Origin: Hysterangium stoloniferum
Taxonomy: Eukaryota > Basidiomycota > Agaricomycetes > Hysterangiales > Hysterangiaceae
NCBI GenBank assembly: GCA_015178975.1
Contig: WHVD01000239.1
Location: forward strand, 38,011 to 102,010
DNA length: 64,000 nucleotides
Reading direction: 5' to 3'
Shown: piece by piece, positions 10,106 to 22,614 of the stretch
How the letters are laid out: the number at the start of each line of letters is the position of its first letter
Position numbering within the stretch: position 1 is the stretch's first letter
Notes under the pieces: model-generated
Database searches by the model: none
Told to the model about the DNA's origin: nothing
What the model saw: only the letters and a program-made list of their open reading frames with translations
Translations under genes and position numbers: made by a program

Positions 10106-11496
10106 CTGTGCTGGAAGTAAGTTGAATAAGCATTCTTTCCAACTAAGTATCCTAATAAACAAACTTCTATGGCTAGTTTAGGCCCATCTCCCCTACGCCA
10201 ACTCCTACCGATGGAAGATACGCGCAGCGGCTACAAATCGTTAAATTACATTTATATAAGCTAGATATTGAAATCTGTTTGAAGGCTGTAGGCAATATTA
10301 TCGTCGTTGTCGAGTTTTGAATAGCACTTGGTTTCACATTGGTGTTTTCTTCTCAGTTGTCTCGTGCGGCTAACAAAAAAAAAGTCAATAGATATACCCT
10401 CTTTTTAATGGATACTATCCAGGAGTAATATAGACATATTTTCTCCTAATATGAACCAAAAGAACACTAGGCACAGTTTTACTTGTGGTTGCCAGTGGCG
10501 TCACAAATTCAAACTGCTTTCTGATTTAGAAAGTCCGTCTCTCTCTCGACATTACAGTTAACAGAGAATCACTGATATGTTCATTATTCGGAGAACGAAT
10601 GAGTGCCGATGGTGGGGCATAATGCCAGGGCAACTACGGAGTTGAGGTGCTACACCTGCGATTCAAACCCCTACCCCTGTCCGTTATTGCAGATGTGGGA
10701 TCCGTCGACTCAATGACATTCCGGATTTGAATTATGCTTGTGTACTCTGCATGTGCGACCAAGCCCTGGTAGAGCTCATCTGATATAGATGATAATAGGA
10801 ATCATCTATTATCAAAGCAGGGCTGTCGTTGTGTACCGAATTCCGCACCCATTTATTGATTCTTGGCAAACTGACTCGGAGAAGATACATGAACCTTCAA
10901 TTTTCAGATAAGGCAACAGCATTACTTCATGTGTATAGCATTCCCTTGGCTTGAACATGCAAGCTTCAAGTGTATGCAACCGACACGATCGCCCCATATG
11001 CAGTCAATTACTTGTGAATGCTTTTAAATGACATTCTGTAAATGAAAAATGATTGACACCTTGATTGCAAGTCGAGGCTAAACGGAGGTTGCGGGTCCCG
11101 GCTTGATGAACACGATGATTGAACAAGAAGCATATCCCAGGGTGCCCGATGATCATGGCTGGTATTCTATACAACTCTTTGAAAGACTCAAATTAGACGA
11201 TTTCCATAGGATCGTTGAGCAGATCTGATTTCATGACGCATCACCTGCAAGCTGTCAGCGAAGATGGGTCATACTTATTTTGCGAGGTGCACTGCCAGGA
11301 CCAGATGCTTCGAAGCATGAGATATTGGCAAAATATAATATATATATGAGAAACGAACTGGACAATATGCACAGACTTCTACAAGCCCACAACGAGTCTT
11401 TGACGGTCTGACAGCCTGAGCTATGTCCAAAACGGCGCATCTAACCCTCGGTGAAGAAAAGACGTACGCATGTACTAGAAAATTGAATTAAGACCA
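10106..11496. other. Spacer of left arm with two conserved short frames
   Basis: No full gene is recognised. Minus-strand frames at 10812-10997 (contains FSESVCQESIN) and 11255-11440 (starts MRRFGHSSGCQTVKDSLWA) have inverted counterparts near 32500-32605 and 32034-32110. The second keeps the same reading frame over its first 20 codons in both arms, so it could be a remnant exon transcribed divergently from the DUF6533 gene. The first faintly resembles a Ty3 integrase segment. Confidence 0.4.
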
Positions 11497-12045
11497 ATGA
11501 CGTTTAAATTAGCGTTACATTTAGCGTATTATTATCTACAAGTTGGGGTTTTAGGTATGAAGTTGTACAACCAATCATATGTAAATAGCTTTTTGAGGTC
11601 TGCAGCGATGTTCTGCTATGGCTACACTCTTGCCTCCGGGTTAAAAGTCGACTTGATATGGCAGAGAAAAGTCTTAAATTCAACTATTCTTTATTTTATG
11701 CTCGTTATCTTCCACTTGGAGAGCTTCTCTTCCAGGTGGCAGCAACTTCCGCTGCTCCCAAATCTTACACCAAGGAAATTTATTTAGCCCTACAACTTGC
11801 AGTTGGTAGAAATTCAAGTTACAACAATAATATTTTTTGTTAACCCACAGTTATTTTTCAGCTGTGATTTCACCTATCAAAGCATCTTTTAGCTTGATTG
11901 GGCGAGCCGCAATGAGGTAATTTTCTCATTCGAAGTAATTTCTGTCAACTCACTGACAATGGTGTAGCAATTTTGGTCATACGAACATATGCTGTACAGC
12001 TGTGACAAAATGATTTTAATGTTATTTATTTGATAAAGAAAAAAA
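11497..12045 (+). pseudogene. DUF6533 seven-helix protein, truncated left copy
   Basis: It starts MTFKLALHLAYYYLQVGVL, then a 47-50-nt intron (GTATGA...GCAG), then the DUF6533 hallmark (CYGYTLASGLKVDLIWQRK). Compared with the right-arm copy it lacks one base in the TTTTATG(G)CTCG stretch at about 11698, which shifts the frame just before the RYLPLGELLF block. The next intron donor is also lost. Homology ends near 12045, before the third helix region is complete. I conclude it is a dead duplicate. Confidence 0.8.
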
Positions 12046-12351
12046 TATTTAGCTCTCTTATGTCAACCAAAGCAACTGAGGAGAGAAATTTGAGAAGATT
12101 AAGAAAATAAAAGAAGGTTCCTCTGACTGATGTAGCCTTCTGGCTCCTTGTTTACTGGACAATCCTAGTTGATCACAAATATAATGCCTTTTGAAAAGTT
12201 ACATAGTGAAATGTAATCAACTTATTAGGAGCGTCACTCGGTGAAATTTAAGTCATTTCAAACCCCGCCTCAGCCCTTTAACTTTAAGTCTACAAGACAA
12301 TAATTGACGGCTAGCACCCTCTAAAGTTTTTGCTCCTACCTATCATCAACA

Positions 12352-14882
12352 ATGCGCGTCAGAACCTTGGAAATCCGTTGGCATGACCAGAAACCCATTT
12401 CAACTTGCGATTTCCAGCCTACACCACACGCTCGCAGGACGCGACCCACCAAAGAACATGCGGGAAGTTTGTGTTATAGGCTTGCTACAGGTGGTGAAGA
12501 CAACAATGTTCGAGTATGTATCCGTCATTAGCACTCTGAAGACGCGTTCCGAGCTGAAATCACTGTCCAGGTATGGTTTGTTCGCCCCAACATCCAGACA
12601 ACTGTAGCAAGTTCCTCGTCTTCAGTTTCACCGTCACCGCCGCACCCACCACGCGTCGAATATCGCTCAACACTTTCTAAACATTCTGCAGCAGTCAATG
12701 TAGTGAGATTTAGTCCGAACGGTGCGTGTGTTTTCTGTTCTTGGTGGTGCTAGGCTTATACTTGGCTCTAGGAGAGTTGATTGCGTCAGCTGGCGATGGT
12801 ACGGTATAACTGTCGCGTTGCGTTGACCATATGTACTTACAAGACTTAAGATGGTATGATAATCATCTGGGCGCCGACAGACCGTCCACCCACAACGGTG
12901 TACGGGAGCGAGAGCACGACAGACGAAGATGCGGAGCATTGGAAAGTCCGCATTTCATTTCGGTCTGCAGTTTTACTTTCTTAAAGCGGTGGTCCGCTAT
13001 AACATGCTTCTAACAGTTGCACTTCTGCCGAAATATACGATCTTGCATGGAGCCCAACAGGGGAGTATGTGATCGCTGGCAGTACGGACAACGCAGCCCG
13101 TATTTTCAGCGTTGCCGATGGGACGTGTGTCCGTGAGCTCGCGGAACATAGTCATTACGTGCAGGGGGTCGCCTGGGACCCTATGAACGAATTTATCGCA
13201 ACACAAAGCAGTGATCGCGCTGTACATGTGTATAGCGTGTCAACCAAACATGGCACTTTCGAGACCCACGCGGTTGGCAAGAACTCTCGCATGTATTCCC
13301 GCCACAGCAGGACCCCAAGTGTCAACACCAGCCGTCCGCGGATGATCCGTCGCTCGTCAACCGCGAGCGATAACGAATCAGCTGTTAGCGAGTTGGTTCA
13401 ACGTGAAGATTCCCAGGTCGCTCCACTCACACCCTCTACCTCTATCGCTAGTACTCCAAGCATGTTTCCTCCACCTCAGGTTGAAAGACCTTCGTCGCGA
13501 CGATCATCGTTCAGCGGATCGAATGCTGCTGGATCTCCGGCGCCTTCTAGTCATGGTCACTTTGGTCGTTCCCCGTCACCCATGCCCCCACTTCCGGCCA
13601 TTCGACCCCAACAAACCAACAACGCCGCTTGGTCATCTATGAAGCTATACGGCGATGAGAACTTCACCAATTTCTTCCGAAGGCTCACATTCAGTCCCGA
13701 CGGTGCGATGTTGCTCACACCGGCGGGGCACTTTGAAGATCCGTCGATACTTCCAGGGTCATCCCGCACTTCTTCGAAGCAACCGGGACGAGATGAACAA
13801 TCCACTCGTGGTCGAAAGGCATATGGTTCCACAGAGGTGGATCTTACGAGCGCGTCGTCTGTATACATCTATACCCGCGCTAATTTTGCCCGACCGCCAG
13901 TAGCCCAACTACCTGGTCACAAAAAAGCAAGTGTGGCTGTCAAATTCTCGCCTGTGCTATACGAGCTACGCTCAGATCTCGCCGTCGAGACCGAGATGCT
14001 CCCTCCCAAAAGAGTCACCATCGAGCGCGGACAGGATTCAAACGTGGATCTTGATATTGGTGTACCAGTGCTGCCGCCTACTAGCGAACCTTCTACAGAG
14101 CCTGAAAGTTCTACGAAGAGGACTTCGGTGCCCCCTACGTCTACAGCTGCTGCCTCGCCGGTAACCATGTCTGCACCACCACTTCCCCTTGTGTCTCCTA
14201 CAATGTCGACGGACGGTCTTCCCCCAGTACATGCTCCCGCACCTTCTGTATCGCATACAAGCATTTTTGCGCTGCCATACCGGATGCTTTTTGCTATTGC
14301 GACCATGGACACAATAACGATCCATGACACGCAGCAAGCGGGTCCGGTTTGTATGTTTACGAAATTGCATTATGACGAGTTTACTGATATGGCATGGTAT
14401 GTACTCCTTTACGCTTTATACTCTTTCTTCTCCGTCCCCCTCCCCTTCCCCCCTTTTTGTTTTTCTGGCGTAATAGACAATTGATCAACACCACTCTCCC
14501 CAGGTCCCCTGACGGTCAATGTCTAATGCTAACCTCCCGGGATGGTTTCTGTACGATTATCGTACTAGATGAGCATCTCCCTGCATATCACACACAGCAG
14601 CAGACACTCCAACTCCAATCCCTCGCCCATGCTATCGGGCCACATCAGCACTCGCACGCGCCTGCGCTCACAACACCGGTTCCTGCCAGTGCTGCTGGAG
14701 TAATATCCACTGCATCGCAAGCTCGTTCCCAGCCTATTCCGAGGAAACGCAGCGAGCCGCCAGCGATTAGCATCGCTGGTACATCAACTGGTGATGAGCA
14801 AGGTGAAGAACGCCAGGATCAGGAGCCTCCCAAGAAAAAGCGACGTATTGCGCTGACAAGAGTGGGGGATCTGGATTCGTAA
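12352..14882 (+). CDS. CAC2: Chromatin assembly factor 1 subunit B (Cac2/CHAF1B), WD40
   Basis: This is the p60 subunit of CAF-1, which with Cac1 and the Rbap48-type subunit deposits newly made H3-H4 behind replication forks in the nucleus. Six exons by eye: 12352-12513, 12571-12721, 12772-12798, 12851-12962, 13017-14396, 14504-14882, all GT-AG and all in frame, introns 50-107 nt. WD blades are visible as LATGGEDNNVRVW, VNVVRFSPNGELIASAGDDG, IYDLAWSPTGEYVIAGSTDN, VQGVAWDPMNEFIATQSSD, FRRLTFSPDGAMLLTPAGH and DMAWSPDGQCLMLTSRDG. A serine/proline-rich insert (about 165-245 of the protein) and a second low-complexity insert separate the blades. The tail has a basic PKKKRRIALTRVGDLDS close to the family C-terminus. 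An AATAAA follows at 14994. The only clear housekeeping gene in the window. Confidence 0.93.
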
Positions 14883-16195
14883 TCTTCCGTGAGGACTGCA
14901 GATTTTAATATCTTTTTTTGTTTCAAAACACGTTTCTATTTGTTGTCATGAGCTTGGGCTGCCGAACATTGTATTTTATGTCTATATTCGTTTAATAAAG
15001 GCAGCCAGGTGTTTGTCAACCTGTGTGTATGAGACAACGTGTCAGTCATGAGGTAGAATTCAAATTCGGGGGTTGGTCTAGGCGGAGAATAAGAGCTCTC
15101 ATTTTATTTGACAAATTTTACCTCGTGATCTCATTACAGCTGCTAAGGGTGAATTCCCTAAAGTTTAGGATCCAGGGTCTTTAGGTTATAAATACGATAA
15201 GCGAGATGATATGATGAACATAACAGGCAGACAAGCCAGTCATCCTTCAGTGAGTCATTGGTGATTAATGTCAGGTACGCTACAACATGCATGTATGCGT
15301 AGCAACTTGAAGGGGGGTTGATACTATGTAGACCGTCAGACACCGTCTTCAACGTAGTCTTTACGGCATACAAAGCATGACTCCCGTAGACTTCAAGTTG
15401 GGTTGATTGATTGATCATACCACAGGTCCGACATCAAACCTCACGGCAGGGTCGGTACGCATTAGTCCTAGAAAAAACCATCACAACAAAGCCTCATCTC
15501 ATCGGAGTTCCATATCAAGACGATCAGCATAGATCTACCTACACCTACGATGATAAGGCACGGATTGCACGACATGAAATATGGCGAAGACCCACGTTTC
15601 ATTTGATACATACTTTGGTGGGTGTGTACGTGCCCGTTCATCAAGCAATTTACGGCAGCCTAAAATTCAGCTTAGAAAACGGGTGTGCTAAGACAAACGT
15701 CATCCCCGTATGTGCTGCCTTTCACGTCGATATTTATTTGCACACGTCCAGTCAAAATCCAATCAAACAAATAGGCTGGATCCGGAACCGTAATATTTGA
15801 AATGACATGGACTATTGGGATCCCCAACTTATATATGTAAGAACAGCCATTTGAAATCGGTCCCATGGCTATTATTCACTACATTGGAATTATATTAATG
15901 GGAGTCATTCATAGATCGGTACCAGCCGAGCAAGTCCTTCAGACCTTCTATAGAAGCCTAACATCTATCTAGTCAAAGCATGATCAGTGAGATTACCACC
16001 ACATTTGCTATCATTGCTATCAGCACTTCTTGAGACAGGCTTCATCGACATCTCCACACCTATTAGTGAAAGACATTCCACCAGCAGAAACACACATGGA
16101 ACCAATACAATACCCTATTCCTACATAGTGAAAAAATTTTCATATTTCTGTGTTCACTGAGGTCGGCGACAGAGGCTTATTCCCCAATGCTATAT
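14883..16195. other. Intergenic downstream of CAC2
   Basis: It begins with the CAC2 3' UTR and its AATAAA. Open frames at 15411-15800 (+, 129 aa) and 15158-15418 (-, 86 aa) have no recognisable domain, no signal peptide and no paralogue in the window. I cannot decide whether either is real, and list none as a gene. Confidence 0.4.
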
Positions 16196-17252
16196 TCATA
16201 ATGGGGGAAGAAAGCCATTCTCTGTTAGATTGTGTACTGCTAACACTGTTACCCAGGGGTTACCCTTGCTATATATGCAGAAGCACTGCATGACACAGCC
16301 TACCATGGACAAATCACAGTTTGAGAAAATTCCAAAAAATCTAGATGACCCAGAGGAATCTGCAGACACTGACAAAGATAGGAATGCCCCTATACTGGAC
16401 TGTGTAATCCCACCAAAGGCCCTGGATGCCACTTCTGAGTTATTAGCAAAGGCTATAGAAACACTTGTGAATTGTCTTGTGGCCAACAATAAGAAAGGCC
16501 AGGAACCCACATGATCCAAAGTCAATGCACTGGCTCACTGGCTCAAACCCTAACAAATTATCAATTTTTCTCATGCAGTCTCATTTCAATTTTCCAGATC
16601 AAACTAGCCACATTTACTATGGAGTCCTGAAAAGTCAATTATGCACTTTCATACCTCTTGGGATCCATGTTAAAATGGTTTGAACCTGCATCAGCAGACT
16701 CATCATAATTGGGACATGTTTATTGAAGAATTGGAAACAAATTTTGGCCCATATGATCTGACCAGAGAAGCCAAGACTAGCCTCACCAATCTTTGTATGA
16801 AGACAAATTAGTGCATCATGGACTATATTGTGCAGTTCAACAATTTTGTAGCACAATGTCAATGGGGCAACTCTGCACTCTGTCACCAGCTCTACTCCAG
16901 TTTGTCCTCCCACCTCAAGGATGAAGTCTCGAAAGGCAAAAATGGCAAGCCCAAGACTTTGTCCCATATGCAACTGAAGGCTCAGAATGTGGATGTGTTA
17001 TCAGGAACAGCACACATAAATTTCCCACAAGGCTTCCACAGACAAGACTAACAAGACTATGACAAACTAACCCAACAACAACAATCCATCCAATAACAAT
17101 GCAAACTCCATGCAGTCTTACTGGAAGACAATAGAGTCTTCCAACAACACTAACTCTAGTAACAGCAATGAAGATCAGCAATCTGGTAAACAGCAACTGA
17201 CTGGAAAGCCTGACCTTGCAGGCAAACTTACCCAACAAGAAAGACAGTGTCC
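16196..17252 (+). pseudogene. Ty3 gag fragment (decayed)
   Basis: It matches the gag of the 42.78-kb element: an acidic N-terminal part with DDPEESADTDKD, then LTGSNPNKLSIFLMQSHF, ELETNFGPYDLTREAK, IVQFNNFVAQCQWGNSALCHQ, and an Asn/Ser-rich linker. It carries many frame breaks and stops. It is joined directly to an LTR piece at about 17253. Confidence 0.85.
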
Positions 17253-17715
17253 CATTGTATGACTGGAAGATCCACCAGACTCCAGCTACTACCATATATG
17301 CACTCACCCTATATGCACCAGTTGTCAGTTAACTGGATTACCTGCTGGGACCTGGATATCAAGCCTGTTTATGCCCGACCCTCTCTGTCTCACACATCAG
17401 TCACCAGACCCTGCTGGGACCTGTGCATGTCAAAGCCTGTCTATGTCCAGCCCTGTTCCACACACCAGTCACTAGGCTCCACCCAGATAACCTGACAGCT
17501 CTCTAACTGAGCCCCATTCCCATTATGGTCTAATGACCTGTCATATTTTGGACTCCATCTCCATTCTGTTCCATTCCTAATACCTAGTTTGGTATTTACT
17601 CGTCTTGTTTCATGATTACTTGTTTAGGATCTCATGATTACTGGATTTGGTATGACATACATTCCACAGTCTATATAGTCTGGCAGATGTTGTACATACA
17701 ATCCAGTCAGAAAAT
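17253..17715 (+). mobile_element. Family-A LTR, 5' part
   Basis: It runs from about ATGACTGGAAGATCCACC to AGAAAATCAGCTTA, matching the first half of the LTRs at 17892 and 59131. At 17716 it switches abruptly to an LTR piece in the opposite orientation. Confidence 0.75.
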
Positions 17716-17870
17716 CAGCTTACATACATGAAGTAACGAAGGTCAAACGTGGACAGGTCTGACATACAGAGTCTGGTGGGTATTCCAGTAAACTGATAAT
17801 TGGTGTGTATAGGGTGTGGGTGCATATAAGTTAGTGCCCAGAGTCCGCCAGGAATTCCAGTTGTAACATC
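17716..17870 (-). mobile_element. Family-A LTR tip, opposite orientation
   Basis: It reads on the minus strand as TGTTACAACTGGAATTCC and onward, the first ~150 bp of a family-A LTR. Head-to-head fusion with the preceding piece suggests an inversion or a nested insertion followed by deletion. Confidence 0.7.
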
Positions 17871-19095
17871 AAGCATGTGAAGCATACAAACTGTTACAAC
17901 CAGAAAACCCACCAGACTCTGGGCACTAACTTATATGCACCCACACCCTACACACACCAGTTATTGGTTTACTGGAATACCCGCCAGACTCCGGACATCA
18001 GACCTGTCCATGCTTGACCTTCGTTACTTAATGTATCAGTCACCGGAATACCTGCTGAAACCCGCACCTGTCTATCTCTGACCCTGTCCCATGTACCAGT
18101 CACCAGACTCCACTTGGAAAACCCAACAGCACTCTAACTGAGCCCCATTCCCATTATGGTTAAATGACCTGTCACATTTCAGACTCTGCTCCCACCCTGC
18201 TCCTGTTATGGTTTAACTACCTGTCACATTTCAGACTCTGCTCCACTCCATTCCATTCCTAACACCAAACTTGGTGTTTACTTATCTTGTTTCATGATTA
18301 CTAGTTTGGATTTCATTATTACTGGATTTGGTATGTTATACATTCCACACTCTATATAGTCTGGCAGATGTTGTACATACAATCCAGTTAGAAAATCAGC
18401 TTAGATTCTCCCCAGTAATCTCAGTACATTTTCCACTCTAATCTCCTCTTTGAAACACACCACTATTTACCTCATCAGAGCCCACAGGCTCTGACCCATC
18501 TATCACACAACCTCCGACCTATCATTACTCGACCTCCAACTCATCACTGCCTGACCCCCGGACTCTCCAGGATTCCTGTCCACCCATCTGAAATTGGACA
18601 ACAGGATCTCACGAGGGTGCAGCCTATAAGCTGAAGCCAAGTCCTACCAGCTTTCTTGCAGATTTCTCTGGAAACCCTCCGATAAGCTCCATGCATGCAA
18701 CTTAACACAAACAAGCAACTGGAAAGGCTCAGAAGCTCATGGTTGAAGAAGTCACACATTTGCAACTTCTATCCAAAGTACTGTGAACTGAACTTCATTG
18801 AACAATATTGGGGGGCATCCAAGTATCATTATCATTCAATGGCTCACACTACAAACTTTGCAGAAATGGAGAAGAATGTGCTTGCAAGCCTTGATGCCCA
18901 CTGCTGCAGATTTGTCAGTGTGTCCCATTTTTCTCATTCTATCCACATGATTCCTGTCAGTCTTTGTAGCTATGCAAGCAGGTCAGCATGATTCATCTCA
19001 GCCTACACACAAGGCCTTTTGGGGAGCACAGGCTGTTTGGGCTAACAAAAAGTACCATGGCCATCATACATTACCTCCTGATTTCATTGTTGCTG
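17871..19095 (+). pseudogene. Fungal DDE transposase C-terminus, split and frameshifted
   Basis: Right of the LTR the frame reads CNFYPKYCELNFIEQYWGAS and continues with KYHYHSMA, matching the PKFHCELNPIE-x-xWG block near the C-terminus of fungal DDE_3-like transposases. A downstream frame gives AYTQGLLG, then after a one-base shift AVWANKKYHGHHTLPP, another conserved block of that family. Everything upstream is missing. About 20 bases left of the LTR (17871-17891) belong to the same remnant. Confidence 0.65.
17892..18707 (+). mobile_element. Family-A solo LTR with TSD CAAAC
   Basis: 816 bp, TGTTACAACCAG to CTTAACA, with CAAAC at 17887-17891 and 18708-18712. The core GCTGAAGCCAAGTCCTACC is near 18620. 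It is inserted into the DDE transposase remnant that continues on its right. Confidence 0.9.
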
Positions 19096-20160
19096 TCAGG
19101 GAGTCTGTCAAAATGTAATTTACAACTAGTGAGGTACACATAATTTGGCCAGCATTCTTTGTGAAGGCTCAGATGGCCTGCCAGTCCCTCACTTGCACCC
19201 ATTGCAAAAATTTTCAGTTGCCAGGCTCCGGATTTGCCTGTGGGAATGTGATTACATAAGGTGCTGGAAATAGATGTCATCTACTGGAATGGACTAAAAA
19301 ATTAGACCACAGTCTTTGTAATGGGAGTGTTTTCCCCATTTAAGCTCCACTACAGTGGAAATTTTTCCTGTCACCTTTGTCTCTATTAGAATAAAGAAGG
19401 GAGGTGGATGTGAGACACAAGAAGTGTGAGAGCTCAGACACAGACACAGACACGAACGAGCGAATGCAAATTTCACCAGCACGCACTATGGACCCACAAT
19501 GGTACATAACTTGTAACTACTGTGCCGAGTCACTAAATCTAACAGTCTCTTGCCACCATCATCTGAGTGGCCAGCCCTCAAGGTATTGCTCACCCTTGCC
19601 TTGAGTAGTTTTCTTTTTCTTTGGAATCTCCACCTGGACACCACTAGAGTGGTCCATTCATCCTTTCCAACAGGGGGTTTAGAAAATGGGTGGTACAGAT
19701 ATCCTTCATCCCTTCTTGAAGTCCATCCTGCCTTTCTATCAAACACCCTGGATCTTTGAACCACAATGGCTTATACTGCACTATACTATACCTGGACTTC
19801 CTTGTCCCATTGCTGCCACATTCCTCTGATTGAACCATAATGGCTATTATACACCATGCCACCCTTGCTGGCTCATCACTGGCTGTGTTCCTAGATAATC
19901 CAGTGACTCTTTGAAGACACAGCTTCTCTGTCTCCCCCTTTTTTCATCCCAGCAGGATACTCCAAAAGCATTCTTCTTGGTGACATTTGTGATATGTTCA
20001 CTCCCAGCCCTCCATGCCTCCACTCCATTCTTCTTGTGGGCTTACTCATGTCCCCATCAGCATGCTTTGTGCAATGGAGCCTGCAGCCCCCAGATTCGCT
20101 TCCACTGGGGGTCCACTCACCAAATACAGACAGAGACAAAGACTTACTGTAAAAGAGAGT
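19096..20160. other. No gene recognised
   Basis: Open frames on both strands (for example 19486-19764, -) without recognisable domains. A short family-A LTR tip in minus orientation ends at about 20212 (GGTTTTCTGGTCCTAACA). Probably old transposon sequence. Confidence 0.4.
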
Positions 20161-20252
20161 GAAGTGCTTGTAGGATGGAGTCCAGGACCCAGCAGGTTTT
20201 CTGGTCCTAACATCCCTCTGGTTCTGAAAACTCAAAAACAGTCTGTGCTTTC

Positions 20253-20750
20253 ATGGCAAAGCAGAAAATTGCCCACACCAAAATAATCCTCCATGTTGAG
20301 ACCTTACAGCTTCCCCATATGTATCATGACAATCCAAAAGGTATTTGGGAAAGCCTAAAGCAAGTCCATCAGACCCATGGTTTTGCTACTCACCTTGCTC
20401 TTCACCATTGTCTTCTCTACATGCAGAAATGCAAGAATCATACAATTAATTCTTGGATATCAGAAGTAAAGAATGCTGCTTACAGATTGACTGATTCAGG
20501 TACAGACATCCTTGAAGAGGACATCATCCTTACACTCTCAGTTGGCCTCCCAGAAACCTATTCCATCTTCATTGTTGCCTTTGACTCTATTCCCCCTGAC
20601 CAACTAACACTCAACAGTGTCATCACATATCTCATGAATGAGGAAGTGTGCCAAAGGCCTTCTGCTGGAATTCATCCCAACCCAGAGGCTATACTCATTG
20701 TTCACAACAATGGCAAAGTGGTGAGGCAGTGCAGGTGTGGCAAAAATTAA
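20253..20750 (+). pseudogene. Ty1/copia gag (UBN2-type) fragment
   Basis: 165 codons. The order GIWESLKQVHQTHGF, then INSWISEVKNAAYRLTDSGT, then LTLSVGLPETYSIFIVAFDS is diagnostic for the copia Gag/UBN2 family (W..L...Y, L..LP..Y...V..). The usual zinc knuckle and the pol part are absent and the frame ends soon after the Gag core. A dead fragment. Confidence 0.8.
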
Positions 20751-21660
20751 TGTTATACAATTTTAGTATCACAATTAAGGTTACCTTTGTTAATATGCAC
20801 ATTATTCATGTTTTTTTTTCAAAAGTTCTTCGCTTCAAGTATGAGCAGTGCATGAAGGTCTCTGATGATGGCAAATTGTCGAGATGATGGCATGGCACAA
20901 TTTCTAGGCCAACTAACACATCATCACTCTAGCTTACATTTCACGAAATGTTTAGTCCAAACCTGAAATCTCTGAAATATTCTTCAATATACCCAGCATC
21001 AGCTTAATCCTCCTTAACTTAAGCCTTTAACTCTCTTACCAATCGCACTTAGAATATTCTACCTTGTGGTATATAAATCCACCTATTAGTAGGTCATTTA
21101 TAGTTAAGCTGAGTTACAGCTTCTAATATCTACTGTGATTTGCACAAGTTTCCAATACAGTCAACTCAATCACATTAATCTGACTTATAAATATATAGAA
21201 TGGAATCTTGTTGTCAATGAGATCACTGGTGGTCACACGAGTTGACAGGACCACAGTGTATTGTCTAGAACTGAGACAGGATACAGGAGGTTACAGCATA
21301 CAGTAAGGAAAGAGAGAGAAAACTACCTAGGCTATATACATGTATGATGTGGTCACATGCCAGAACAAAACGAGTGGAACAAAGGAAACAAGAAACAAAG
21401 GGTGAACACATAACAAAGGAGTGAACACATAACAGGAACAATGAGTGAATGCATAAGACTGGGGCGCCAGGCTTACATAGAACTAATCTCATTCCAACCA
21501 ACATTTAGAAAATCTACACCCCAACAAGATATGGATGGCATTGCAACTCCTACGAAACATATTGGCTCCCTCAAGCTCAACATTTCTTGATCACTTTTAT
21601 GGCCACACATACTATCAGTAAGGTAGTCGACGGTCTACTTGAAGTACGACGTACATGTCC
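20751..21660. other. No gene recognised
   Basis: AT-rich spacer. The stretch 21240-21500 (GAACACATAACA repeated) has LTR-like composition, similar in feel to 38750-38830, but no ends or duplication could be found. Confidence 0.4.
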
Positions 21661-21666
21661 ATTAAC

Positions 21667-21873
21667 TCACTCAGGGACAGGAGTCTGAGGCCCCACACCT
21701 GGTCCCCCAATCGTGTTAGGAATGTTAGGATAGGAGCCGGTGATTTGAGTAGGAGCTGGACTATCGATAATGACACACGTCGGTGTTGCATGGCCGATAT
21801 CATTGTGCTTAGGAAGTCTGGCTAAGATCGAAACTGCCAAAAGCAAGGGTATGATGAATGGTAAGAAAGTCAT
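21667..21873 (-). CDS. Small secreted peptide, IGGPG family (copy C)
   Basis: 68 aa, with hydrophobic N-terminus MTFLPFIIPLLLAVSILA, then KHNDIGHATPTCVIIDSPA, TQITGSYP and TIGGPGVGP. It aligns end to end with the peptides at 8913 and 36343, with a deletion before the final motif. The upstream region keeps the TATA-like box (AAAATACTTCC, about 21927-21938), CTAGCTCGTGGACAGAC and CACATATCATG. It lies near the axis of the inverted duplication and next to the 7.5-kb foldback element. Function unknown; probably secreted. Confidence 0.7.
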   Translation of the reverse strand: MTFLPFIIPLLLAVSILARLPKHNDIGHATPTCVIIDSPAPTQITGSYPNIPNTIGGPGVGPQTPVPE

Positions 21874-22614
21874 GATATGTGAACCGTCTGTCCACGAGCT
21901 AGTTGTTCTGAGGATACGTTTTCAGGAAGTATTTTACTTGGCACTAAGAACGCTATTTTATGTCCTGAATTCACCACTAGAAACTGCGATCTTCAGCACC
22001 CGTGTGACTTGAATGAGGACATTGATCGGAAGCGTTATGAGTTCATAACAGCCAGAGACATCAGACAGAGAGTGAGTTAAGGAATGATGTCTGCTGTCAC
22101 ATCCGTAAATGTTCCAATGAGTGGTCCGTGTTGCGAGCTTCTCATGATACAAACACCGAACACGCCTTATGATCCTGGGCCGACGGGACTGATGCAGCTT
22201 TAAGCACTTCCTTCTTTCAATGAATGATGATGTATTTAAACAAATAAGTAAAGTTTTATGGGACGCTGTCATTATTACCGCCCTTAATTAATATGAAAGT
22301 GGAGGGCCAAGGCAGCACTTCCAGAGTGTGCAAACAAGTACTCGAGACAGCACGACCAGCGGTGCACTCCTCAATTGTCTACAAAGAACAGCAGCCGTGG
22401 GTGCTGTGTATGTGCAAGACTCAAGAGTTAATTGGTGTGAAATTATGAATAATTAGCTGATATCCAATCCTCGATTCAATTGGTCGCACTCAGAATCTGA
22501 CCCAACAGCTTGTCAAAATGCAAACAATTAGAGATGTAGAATCACAAAATCACTTTGGAGGTTACTGAATCATTATTTTTCTTGAGAAATTTTCAACCAG
22601 GCCAAACCGTGAAA
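21874..22614. other. Promoter of copy C and spacer
   Basis: It contains the conserved upstream block of copy C (to about 21960). The remainder has no recognisable gene or repeat and ends at the foldback element. Confidence 0.5.

Larger units (their letters stand above)
8830..12045 (+). repeat. Left arm of large inverted duplication
   Basis: Blocks here recur in inverse order and orientation at 31.4-36.4 kb: peptide 8913-9137 with 36116-36343; 9300-9375 with 35820-35905; 9420-9475 with 34434-34495; 9640-9700 with 34190-34270; peptide 9953-10105 with 33755-33922; 10850-10990 with 32490-32610; 11250-11440 with 32010-32240; the DUF6533 start 11497-12020 with 31430-31960. Identity is patchy, roughly 70-85 percent by eye, with indels. 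The right arm is longer, mainly through an extra 1.3 kb at 34.5-35.8 kb. Confidence 0.85.

Noticed and set aside
11497..11787. 96-aa ORF as a functional DUF6533 gene
   Set aside because: It reads through an intron and past a one-base deletion; homology to the intact copy needs another frame, and the gene is cut at about 12045.
13557..14370. Several ORFs of 100-137 aa opposite or out of frame with CAC2
   Set aside because: They overlap confirmed CAC2 exons and have skewed compositions typical of antisense frames.
15411..15800. 129-aa ORF as a gene
   Set aside because: No domain, signal or paralogue, and no clear promoter or intron structure; a chance frame cannot be excluded.
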